A stretch of DNA of 8,118 nt from Gemmatimonadota bacterium (GTDB lineage Bacteria > Gemmatimonadota > Gemmatimonadetes > Gemmatimonadales > Gemmatimonadaceae): positions 1 through 8,118 of the forward strand of contig JAEUJK010000628.1 of assembly GCA_016794735.1 (NCBI GenBank), read 5' to 3'. Below the pieces are notes generated by a model, which saw nothing but the letters and a program-made list of their open reading frames with translations, made no database searches and was not told the origin of the DNA. Position numbers and translations under genes: made by a program. This document shows, in pieces, positions 1-5,903 of this stretch (positions within the stretch are counted from its first letter, which is position 1; each line of letters starts with the position of its first letter).

Positions 1-645
1 CCCGTGAAGTGGATCGCCAACACGCACTATCACGGGGACCATACCGAGGGCAATGCGTTCTACCGCGCGCGCGGCGCCGAGGTGTGGGCGCACCGCCAGG
101 TTCCGGTGCAGGCCGCGAAGGACACGACGATCGCGGCGCTGGAGTGGCACCGGACGCCGCTCGACCCCGCGGCGATGCCCACGCGCCTGGTGGACACGCG
201 TGAGGACCTGACGTTAGGCGGCGCCCGGGTGGTGCTGCGTCACTACGGGCCGGCGCACACGGACGGCGACCTGCTCACCTGGCTGCCCGAGTTCAACGTG
301 CTGCACATCGGGGACTTGTTCGAGGTGGGGGCGCCGCCGTTCGTCGACTGGTGGGTCGGCGGGAGCCTGGACGGGATGATCCGGGTGATCGACCAGGTCC
401 TCACCGAAGTCAACGAGGCCACGCGGATCGTCCCCGGCCATGGCGCGGTCTCCACGCCAGCGGACCTGCGGCGGTATCGCGAGATGCTGGCCACCGTCCA
501 GTCCCGGGTGCGCGCCGGCCTGGCCGCCGGGACCCCGGTCGAGTCGTTAGGCTCGAGTGCCGTGGCCGGCTTCGAGTCGATGCTGGGCGGCGAGCGGCGC
601 GCGAAGCAATTCGCGGGGCAAGTGGTGATGGGACTGCGGAGGTAG
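1..645 (+). CDS. MBL-fold metallo-hydrolase, 5'-truncated by window edge
   Basis: This is the C-terminal part of a metallo-beta-lactamase superfamily hydrolase. The frame is open back to base 1, so the true start lies outside the window and 214 residues are visible. The metal-binding signature HYHGDH is at bases 25-42. Further expected ligands follow in order: a His in PAHTDGD (near 256), an Asp in HIGDLF (near 313) and a His in VPGHG (near 439). These are the usual zinc ligands of a dinuclear MBL fold. Judging by family size, roughly 50-100 N-terminal residues are missing, so any signal peptide cannot be assessed. The substrate is unknown; the superfamily includes beta-lactamases, glyoxalase II-like enzymes and many uncharacterised periplasmic hydrolases. 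Two leucines are encoded by TTA, a rare codon here, both inside the octamer CGTTAGGC (212-219 and 545-552). The gene converges on the - strand gene ending at 1034. The family call is solid, the specific function open. Confidence 0.9.
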   Translation, partial: PVKWIANTHYHGDHTEGNAFYRARGAEVWAHRQVPVQAAKDTTIAALEWHRTPLDPAAMPTRLVDTREDLTLGGARVVLRHYGPAHTDGDLLTWLPEFNVLHIGDLFEVGAPPFVDWWVGGSLDGMIRVIDQVLTEVNEATRIVPGHGAVSTPADLRRYREMLATVQSRVRAGLAAGTPVESLGSSAVAGFESMLGGERRAKQFAGQVVMGLRR

Positions 646-664
646 GGGAACAGCCACAGCCACT

Positions 665-756
665 GCGAAGCACGAGCAGCACGAGACTGGAGCAGCACGC
701 GTCCCGGCGAGCAGTGTCTCGTGCTGCCCGTACTGCTCGTGCCGCCCGTGCTTCGC
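665..756 (-). repeat. Palindrome copy 1 of the array
   Basis: The outer arms are 665-685 and 736-756. On the + strand two of the 21 positions are A/C mismatches, while in - strand RNA these become G-U wobbles and all 21 positions pair. An inner stem joins 690-699 with 720-729, again with one A/C position that is a wobble on the - strand, leaving a loop of about 20 bases (700-719). Competing pairings exist: 708-715 is perfectly complementary to 732-739 (CGAGCAGT with ACTGCTCG), and 676-687 is perfectly complementary to 716-727. The element could therefore switch between folds. The strand is assigned from this pairing asymmetry only. Confidence 0.8.
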
Positions 757-801
757 TGTTGCAGGTCAGGCCCATCGCGCGGGGTCGCGCCAACAGCCCG
801 G

Positions 802-893
802 GCGAAGCACGAGCAGCACGAGACTGGAGCAGCACGCGTTCGGTCGAGCAGTGTCCCGTGCTGCCCGTACTGCTCGTGCCGCCCGTGCTTCGC
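802..893 (-). repeat. Palindrome copy 2 of the array
   Basis: The outer arms 802-822 and 873-893 are identical to those of copy 1, again with two A/C positions on the + strand that are G-U in - strand RNA. The inner stem is 827-836 with 857-866. The loop (837-856) differs from copy 1 at several bases, but CGAGCAGT and its partner ACTGCTCG are kept. The arms are thus conserved while the loop varies. Confidence 0.8.
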
Positions 894-938
894 TGTTGCA
901 GGTCAGGCCCGTCGCGAGAAATCACGCCAACAGCCACT

Positions 939-1021
939 GCGAAGCACGAGCAGCACGAGACTGGAGCAGCACGCGTTCGGACGAGCAGTGTCCCGTGCTG
1001 CCCGTACCGCCCGTGCTTCGC
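939..1021 (-). repeat. Palindrome copy 3, with 9-base deletion in one arm
   Basis: This copy lacks nine bases present in copies 1 and 2 (after base 1007), yet the bases that move into place still pair. Arms 939-959 and 1001-1021 differ from perfect complementarity at four positions. All four are wobble pairs in - strand RNA and mismatches in + strand RNA. It lies 12 bases beyond the stop codon of the - strand gene at 1034-3409, so it would be the first hairpin in that gene's 3' untranslated RNA. The CGAGCAGT/ACTGCTCG alternative pair is lost in this copy. Confidence 0.75.
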
Positions 1022-1033
1022 TCTGGTAGTTCC

Positions 1034-3409
1034 TTATCTCCTGAACAGGTACGACATCTTCACGAATACCCCGTCGCGGACGCGGCGCATCTCGCGGAAG
1101 CGGAACGCATCATCCTCGGTGAGCGACGAGCCATAGCCGGCAAAGAACACCGTGCCGGGGCTCGGGACGAAGTTGATGAGCCAGTCGACGCGGAAGTCCC
1201 GCGTGGTGGTCTTGCCCGCGCGGGCGTAGGTCGAGCCGTTCCAGATCGCGATCGGCAACTCGCGGACCGGGTCGCGCAGGGCATCCCGCACGCGATTGTC
1301 GTACTGGCCGACAAAACGCAGGAAGAGTGCGCGCGAGATCTGGTACTCCAGGCGCATGCGCGGGACCGTGGCCCGTGACAGCGTCGTGCCGTCGCGCGAA
1401 CGCGTGTAATGCGAGTACAGGTACGACGCGTTCACGCGCATCTGGTCGGTCGGGCGAAAATCGATCTCGCCGGTGAGGTCGACACGACGCGCGGTGCTGG
1501 TCTCGAAGAACTCGATGTCCTTGCCGAGGAATCCGGTGAAACGCCCCGTCCATCGCTCGAACTGCGGGGTGTTGAGCCGCAGCAGGACGACCGCCGTTGG
1601 GGTGCGCGGCGACTGCTGGAAGGCGACCGTGTCCACGACCGTCGATGCCGTGCGCGGCCGCAACACGCGATACCGCGAGTACGTGCGTGTGTCGAACAGG
1701 AAGGTCTCGCGTACCGGCGTCACGCTCAGCACCCACCCACCGCGGATGTTGAACACGTTCTCCGCCTGGATCTTGGTCTCCTGCACCGCCTTGCCGTCCC
1801 AGAACCGATCAAAAAGCCAGAGCCAGTCAAAGCCCTGCCGGATGAGGTAGCTCTCGATGAAGTCACCCGGCTTGCCGTACCACGAGAACCGATTGTACGC
1901 TGCACCCGAGACGTAGTCGCGACGCGGGACGAACCCACTCGCCGCCTCGAACCCGGAGTCCACGCCGGTGAACACGTAGCGCAACCCGTAGCGCAGCCCG
2001 GTGCGGTTCACGCCGACTTCCCAGAACGGTGCGTTCTCCGTGTCGCCGCCGGTCGTTGGACGCGTGGAGCTTCCACCCACCGTCGCGTTGAAGGCGTACG
2101 CGCGCTTGAAGAGGATGCGCGTATCGGCCATGGCCACGCGACTGAATCCATCACGCTCGAGGCGGTCGGTGAAGGTGAAGCCGGCGGTGGAGGCCTGCAG
2201 GATGTCGCGGCGCAGGCGGACGATGTTGAAGATGGGGCGGTCCTTGCCGCTCGCCGACGCCTGCGGATCGTCCACGGCACCCATCCACGCCACGCTGGTG
2301 CGCCCGAAGCGTCCCGTGAGCTTGGACGCCACATCGGGCTGCAGGATCCGTCGCGTGTAGATCAGGTTGCTCGGCGCATCGAACTGCTCGATGCCGTCGA
2401 TGAAGAACGGACGCCGCTCGGGGAAGAACAGCGCAAAGCGCGTATCACCCGGCACCTGCGCCGCATCGGCCTCGACCTGCGAGAAGTCGGGCCGCACCGT
2501 GGCGTTGAGCGTGAGGTTCGGGATGATGCGCCACCGCACGTTGCCGCCGACGTTGGGTGTCGACGTGTACGTGAAGTTGGTGGAGCCGGTGGGATAGGCG
2601 CCGTTGTACGACTCCGTCAGCTCGGGGTTGAGTTCCACGACCGCCTCGCGACGCAGGTCGTGGAGGCCGGTGAGCGTGCCGGATTGCACCAGGAACGACG
2701 CGGCGCCACGTCGTGCCGGGGTCCACGTCTGCTGGTATCCCGAGTGTTGCACGAACCGGAGGACCTGCACGGCCCAGTTCTGCTCGTTGCTGCCCTGGAA
2801 CCGGATGCTCTTGAGCGGGATCGCGACCTCGATGTCGTACCCGGTCTCGGTGACGCGGCCGCGGGACTCGAAGACGAGGTCCGGGCTCAGGTCGATGAAC
2901 GCCGGCGGGTTGCTGCCAAAGGTCTGGCCACGCGGCTGCGGCGGGTTGAAGCCCTCGGTGCGCACGCCATCGGCCTGCGCGCCTAACGGGTTGATGCCAA
3001 AGACGAACGCGCGCCGACGGTCGTTGAATGGATCGAGCAGGATCTGGATGTAGTCATCCATGTCGATCTTGTCCCGCGCGGCGAGCGTGGCGTGCACGGC
3101 GCCGTGGGTCTCGAAGGCGCGCACGGCGAAGTAGACGTGGGAGCTCGTGTAGTACACGAACACGTCGGTGGAGTCGGCCGCGGGCCGGTCGTCGAGCGGG
3201 AGGTACGCGGAGAATCCCGTGAGGAGGATGGCACGCGACCACACCGCGTCATCGATCACGCCGTCGATCGTCGGGGCTTCCTCCAGGCGTGGGAGTTCGG
3301 CGACCGTCTGGCGGTTGCGTCCGTGGTAGGTCCGCACCTGGGCATCGAGGGTCGAGCCCAGGGTCGCCGTCGCGAGGGCGAGGGCAGCCATGCAACGAGC
3401 GACAGTCAC
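1034..3409 (-). CDS. DUF5916-type outer-membrane protein with N-terminal CBM9-like domain
   Basis: This is a large exported protein of 791 residues. I chose the GTG at 3409-3407, which overlaps the upstream stop as GTGA. It gives a short Arg-containing hydrophobic leader ending near STLDAQ, a plausible signal peptide. A GTG at 3427 (six codons longer) or an ATG at 3391 is possible. Residues about 40-200 resemble a family 9 carbohydrate-binding-like domain (APTIDGVIDDAVW at 45-57, DDYIQILLDPFND at 118-130, FVFGINPLGAQADG at 135-148). The rest matches the DUF5916 pattern: VRPDFSQVEAD near 305-315, then FFPERRPFFIDGIEQF at 328-343. Many alternating aromatic and polar stretches and the ending VKMSYLFRR suggest a beta-barrel with a C-terminal outer-membrane strand. 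No enzymatic function is known to me for this family; a role in binding or uptake of glycans or other polymers is often guessed. It sits last in an apparent operon with copper-assembly genes. Leu142 is a TTA codon inside CGTTAGGC. Confidence 0.85.
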   Translation of the reverse strand: MTVARCMAALALATATLGSTLDAQVRTYHGRNRQTVAELPRLEEAPTIDGVIDDAVWSRAILLTGFSAYLPLDDRPAADSTDVFVYYTSSHVYFAVRAFETHGAVHATLAARDKIDMDDYIQILLDPFNDRRRAFVFGINPLGAQADGVRTEGFNPPQPRGQTFGSNPPAFIDLSPDLVFESRGRVTETGYDIEVAIPLKSIRFQGSNEQNWAVQVLRFVQHSGYQQTWTPARRGAASFLVQSGTLTGLHDLRREAVVELNPELTESYNGAYPTGSTNFTYTSTPNVGGNVRWRIIPNLTLNATVRPDFSQVEADAAQVPGDTRFALFFPERRPFFIDGIEQFDAPSNLIYTRRILQPDVASKLTGRFGRTSVAWMGAVDDPQASASGKDRPIFNIVRLRRDILQASTAGFTFTDRLERDGFSRVAMADTRILFKRAYAFNATVGGSSTRPTTGGDTENAPFWEVGVNRTGLRYGLRYVFTGVDSGFEAASGFVPRRDYVSGAAYNRFSWYGKPGDFIESYLIRQGFDWLWLFDRFWDGKAVQETKIQAENVFNIRGGWVLSVTPVRETFLFDTRTYSRYRVLRPRTASTVVDTVAFQQSPRTPTAVVLLRLNTPQFERWTGRFTGFLGKDIEFFETSTARRVDLTGEIDFRPTDQMRVNASYLYSHYTRSRDGTTLSRATVPRMRLEYQISRALFLRFVGQYDNRVRDALRDPVRELPIAIWNGSTYARAGKTTTRDFRVDWLINFVPSPGTVFFAGYGSSLTEDDAFRFREMRRVRDGVFVKMSYLFRR

Positions 3410-4191
3410 GCGTCCGTCTTGCTCCACTTGAAGAAGATCGTCGAGAGGCCGATGAAGGCGACCAGCGCCCCGGTGACCGACATCATCACGGCGGCGAGTT
3501 CATGGTCCATCTTGGAGGTCCACCCGGCGAACGGCGGGGCCAGTTCATACAGGCCATACAGGGGATGTTCGGCGTAGAGCATGAAGCCGACCAGCCCGAA
3601 CATCACCGGCGAGAACATCAGCCCCACCACGAGGTAGAGCATGCGGAGCGGCGGCACGAACTTCGGTCGCGCCGGGGCCGTGGTGAGGAGCGGATACCAG
3701 AAGATCAGCCCCGCCGCGAACCAAAGCAGGTCGATGGCCATCGAGCCCAGCTGCGTGGGCATGAGCCAGTCGACGATCGGCGGCAGGTGCGTCAGCAGGA
3801 CGATGACATTGAAGAGGATGAGGGCCGTCACCGGGCGAGTGAGCCGCTCGATCCACGTGCCGGTGGCCGATTGCGCCACCGCGACCTGCGCCTCGGGACG
3901 CAGCCCGCCCAGCAACGCCGCCGGGACCAGCAGGCCCAGCAACAGGAACTGCGCCATGTGCACACTGGCGAGGTATCCGGCGCCTAACGCGCCCACCGGC
4001 CAGTCGAGCGCAATCCAGGTGAGCAACACCCCCACCAGGGTCAGCGGGTGGATGGGTCGTGGCTCACCACCGCCGGCGCGGTTCAGCCGGAAGGCGGCCC
4101 AGCCCACCAGCAGCACAAACAACCACACGCCGGGGAACGGGCGCCACTGCCAGTCCCACGCCGTGTTCGTGAACGAGCACCAGAACTGCAT
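3406..4191 (-). CDS. ctaG: CtaG-like (caa3_CtaG family) cytochrome oxidase assembly membrane protein
   Basis: This is a 261-residue polytopic membrane protein resembling the caa3-type CtaG family, linked to assembly of haem-copper oxidases, probably by helping copper insertion. About seven hydrophobic segments are visible, near residues 20-36, 50-73, 79-97, 121-143, 149-170, 183-206 and 231-254. Family landmarks are HMAQFLLLGLLVP (78-90), THLPPIVDWLM (134-144), the FWYPLL segment (164-169) and MDHELAAVMM (228-237). As I recall the family, the first is usually HMxQH and the last resembles DQxxGGxxMW, so this member looks divergent at possible metal-ligand positions. The ATG start has no clear Shine-Dalgarno sequence. 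It lies 70 bases after the SCO-PCu(A)C gene, another oxidase copper factor, which supports the call, and its TGA overlaps the next gene's GTG. Leu69 is a TTA codon inside CGTTAGGC. This is not the unrelated Cox11-type protein that shares the name. Confidence 0.85.
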   Translation of the reverse strand: MQFWCSFTNTAWDWQWRPFPGVWLFVLLVGWAAFRLNRAGGGEPRPIHPLTLVGVLLTWIALDWPVGALGAGYLASVHMAQFLLLGLLVPAALLGGLRPEAQVAVAQSATGTWIERLTRPVTALILFNVIVLLTHLPPIVDWLMPTQLGSMAIDLLWFAAGLIFWYPLLTTAPARPKFVPPLRMLYLVVGLMFSPVMFGLVGFMLYAEHPLYGLYELAPPFAGWTSKMDHELAAVMMSVTGALVAFIGLSTIFFKWSKTDA

Positions 4192-4261
4192 CAGACGTGA
4201 CGTGACGAGGAAGTGAGGGCGCGGCGCTGGTCGCGTGCAAACCCGTTAGGCATGGGCGCGC

Positions 4262-5335
4262 TCATCGTCGGGCGCCGAGGTGACTGTCGAGCTCCGCGTA
4301 GGGAACCACGAGCGGGGCGATGGCAAACTCGCCCGCCCTCGCAAACTGCAGGCGCAGCGGGAACGACTCGCCGGCCGCGGGCTTGCGCGTGAGGTCGGTC
4401 AACATCACGTGCATCGCCCCCGGGAGGAACGAGACGGTCGCGCCCTTGCCGATCGGGACGCGATCACGCATGCGCATCACCTGTTGCCCGCCGCTGGACT
4501 CGGTGACGTGCACCATCGCGCCCCCGGCCTCGGGGCTCGACACCCCCACGAGGGTATCCTCGGCGCCTGCATTCGTGAGCACGAGGTACACGGACGCCTC
4601 GCTGGTCGCGGGCGGTGCTGCCATCACGGCGACCTCGATGCGGATGGCCGGGCCCGCGACCTCGACCGTCGAGGGAACCAGCTGGATGTCCTTGCCCGGC
4701 AACGCGGCCGACGGTTCCGGCGGCAGTTCGCCGCGGGCGAGGCGCGGGAGGTCCTTCGCCCAGTCTTCCTGTCGCACCCCCATCGGGTATTCCGTGCGCG
4801 CGAACCCGTCGAGGCCGAAGGCAAAAACCTGTGCCGCGTGCCCCACGAGATACGCCGATGAGTCGGCGCCGGGGAGAAACTCCTTGCGAGCGGTCGCGAT
4901 GCGCAGCTCGCGTTGCACCCGGGCCAACTCGTCGGGGGACGCGGCCAGCCCGATGAAGTCGCGGTCGAACGCGCCGAGCCACGCCTTGAGGCGCTCCGGT
5001 GTGTCGCGCTCGGGGTCGGTCGTGACAAAGATGAACTGGATCTTCTCGCGCTCCTCGAACGGCATCTGCTTGAGGACCGCGGCGACGTTGGCCGCGTGCA
5101 GGGGACAGACGTCGGGGCAGTGCGTGTAGCCGAAGAACAGCAGGGCCACCTTGCCGACCGTCTTGAGCCGGAAGCTGAACGGCTGGCCGTTGAAGTCCGT
5201 GAAGGTGAAGTCGGGCTTCTCGATCGGCGGGGAAACGTAGACGCCGCGGAACAGGGCCTCGTCGCGCGGGGCCTCGCCGCGGCAGGCCGCCAAGGCCATC
5301 ATGGCGGGCACGAGGAGGGCAGAGAGGCGTCGCAT
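4262..5335 (-). CDS. SCO/SenC - PCu(A)C fusion, copper-chaperone lipoprotein
   Basis: This 357-residue protein fuses two periplasmic copper-handling domains that act in maturing the CuA centre of cytochrome c oxidase. The N-terminus is a lipoprotein signal ending LAAC, with Cys18 the expected lipidated residue, so the protein should be membrane-tethered. Residues about 37-205 form a thioredoxin-like SCO1/SenC domain with the copper-binding CPDVC pair (Cys73 and Cys77), the VTTDPERDTP segment (104-113) and a conserved-type His166 in YLVGHAAQ. Residues about 215-350 form a PCu(A)C domain whose ligands fit H-x10-M-x21-H-x-M exactly: His276, Met287, His309, Met311. The frame is uninterrupted across the junction, with a Pro/Ala-rich linker near 204-214. 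PCu(A)C proteins are known to pass Cu(I) to CuA and SCO proteins to act as thiol reductases or copper donors, so one polypeptide may carry both steps. It is the first gene of the - strand group, 70 bases upstream of ctaG. Confidence 0.95.
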   Translation of the reverse strand: MRRLSALLVPAMMALAACRGEAPRDEALFRGVYVSPPIEKPDFTFTDFNGQPFSFRLKTVGKVALLFFGYTHCPDVCPLHAANVAAVLKQMPFEEREKIQFIFVTTDPERDTPERLKAWLGAFDRDFIGLAASPDELARVQRELRIATARKEFLPGADSSAYLVGHAAQVFAFGLDGFARTEYPMGVRQEDWAKDLPRLARGELPPEPSAALPGKDIQLVPSTVEVAGPAIRIEVAVMAAPPATSEASVYLVLTNAGAEDTLVGVSSPEAGGAMVHVTESSGGQQVMRMRDRVPIGKGATVSFLPGAMHVMLTDLTRKPAAGESFPLRLQFARAGEFAIAPLVVPYAELDSHLGARR

Positions 5336-5399
5336 GTTGGAAAGCTAACCGCGGGCCGACGTCGGTTGCTCGGCGGCGGGGACGGGATAGGTTCCGCGC
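5336..5399. promoter_or_regulatory. Divergent intergenic region with 10-bp palindrome
   Basis: These 64 bases separate the divergent starts of the SCO-PCu(A)C gene and the histidine phosphatase gene, so promoters for both must lie here or just inside the genes. CCGACGTCGG at 5356-5365 is a perfect palindrome, flanked by the wider inverted pair AACCG (5347-5351) and CGGTT (5363-5367). It is suited to a dimeric regulator controlling one or both directions. I see no convincing -10/-35 pair in either direction and no copper-regulator site I can name. Confidence 0.45.
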
Positions 5400-5903
5400 A
5401 TGCGCCTGATTCGCTGGTTTCTCCCGATCCTCCTCGTCGCGAGCGCCGCATGCCGCGCCCCGGTCACCACCACGGTGATCCTGGTTCGCCACGCCGAGCG
5501 CCCGCCGGGCACGGATCCCGACCTCAACGCGGCAGGGCTCGCCCGTGCGGAGTCGCTGGCCACGGCCCTCACGCGGACCAACGTCGACGCGGTGTTGCAC
5601 ACGCAGTTCAAGCGCACCCAGCAGACGGCGGCACCGCTGGCGCGCGCCAAGTCGCTGACCCCGATCGTGGTGAGTGCGGCTGGCACCGAGGCGCAGCATG
5701 CGCAGGCGGTGCTCCAGGCGCTGGCCCCGTTCAATGGAAAGACGTCGGTGTATGTCGGGCACTCCAACACCGTGCCCGCGGTCATCCAGGCGCTCGGCAT
5801 CGTGCCGGCGCCTGCGATCGCGGACACGTCGTACAGCCATTTCTTCATCGTGCGCAAGCGCGGGTCGGCCGTGGAACTCGTGCGCGTGCGTTACGGCAAG
5901 TGA
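5400..5903 (+). CDS. Exported histidine phosphatase (phosphoglycerate mutase-like fold)
   Basis: This is a short (167-residue) member of the histidine phosphatase superfamily, in which a phospho-histidine intermediate forms during phosphate transfer or hydrolysis. The catalytic RHAER motif is at residues 30-34, so His31 is the likely nucleophile. An Arg in FKRTQQTA (Arg72) and the second catalytic His121 in VGHSNT complete the usual phosphate pocket. The N-terminus is a hydrophobic leader ending SAAC at Cys18. That is a weak lipobox, so it is either a lipoprotein or a secreted protein. The length fits the minimal SixA-like or small periplasmic class rather than metabolic phosphoglycerate mutase of about 230-250 residues. 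The substrate cannot be told. The ATG is the only start that preserves the leader; ribosome-binding signal is weak. The stop overlaps the next gene's GTG start by four bases (GTGA), suggesting translational coupling. Confidence 0.9.
   Translation: MRLIRWFLPILLVASAACRAPVTTTVILVRHAERPPGTDPDLNAAGLARAESLATALTRTNVDAVLHTQFKRTQQTAAPLARAKSLTPIVVSAAGTEAQHAQAVLQALAPFNGKTSVYVGHSNTVPAVIQALGIVPAPAIADTSYSHFFIVRKRGSAVELVRVRYGK

Larger units (their letters stand above)
665..1021. repeat. Tandem array of three 137-bp palindrome-bearing repeats
   Basis: The 388-base gap between two convergent genes (646-1033) is almost wholly occupied by this array. The landmark GCGAAGCACG starts at 665, 802 and 939, giving a period of exactly 137 bases twice. 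Each unit is a palindrome of about 92 bases (665-756, 802-893, 939-1021) plus a 45-base spacer (757-801, 894-938). A 9-base deletion shortens the third palindrome, and no spacer follows it. Each spacer also carries an inverted pair, GCTGTTG and CAACAGC (755-761 with 791-797; 892-898 with 928-934), so the spacer can form its own stem. Because 137 is not a multiple of three, no reading frame is kept across units, which argues against protein coding. The array begins 19 bases after one stop codon and ends 12 bases before the other. It could be a REP/BIME-like element, a bidirectional terminator cluster or a structured 3' UTR. I do not recognise it as a named family. Confidence 0.93.

Noticed and set aside
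665..1021. CRISPR array or phage attachment repeats
   Set aside because: The units are long, palindromic and contiguous with near-identical spacers; there are no variable spacers, cas genes, integrase or tRNA nearby.
351..1136. Long + strand reading frames across the repeat array (351-1136, 721-1029, 851-1378)
   Set aside because: The repeat period of 137 is not divisible by three, the frames conflict with the flanking genes, and the translations are low-complexity Arg/Ala-rich products of palindromic GC-rich DNA.
3410..3427. Upstream GTG at 3427 as the start of the DUF5916-type gene
   Set aside because: It adds six residues (MEQDGR) ahead of the signal peptide, lies deeper inside ctaG and lacks a Shine-Dalgarno sequence; the GTGA overlap at 3409 is the more natural arrangement, though not proven.
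4191..4253. A 20-codon - strand frame ending TGATG at the ctaG start, possibly a leader peptide
   Set aside because: Start and stop geometry would allow coupling, but there is no ribosome-binding site, no codon pattern suggestive of attenuation, and a frame this short is expected by chance.
5366..5393. TTGCTC and TAGGTT with a 16-base spacer as a promoter for the histidine phosphatase gene
   Set aside because: Only about half the consensus bases match, and the implied transcript would be nearly leaderless; not better than chance.
4464..5840. Long opposite-strand or alternate-frame frames (4464-5840 -, 1409-2986 +, 6596-7771 +, 6162-7628 -)
   Set aside because: Each lies over a gene with clear family motifs in another frame; compositions rich in Arg, Pro, Gly and His are typical shadow frames of GC-rich coding DNA.
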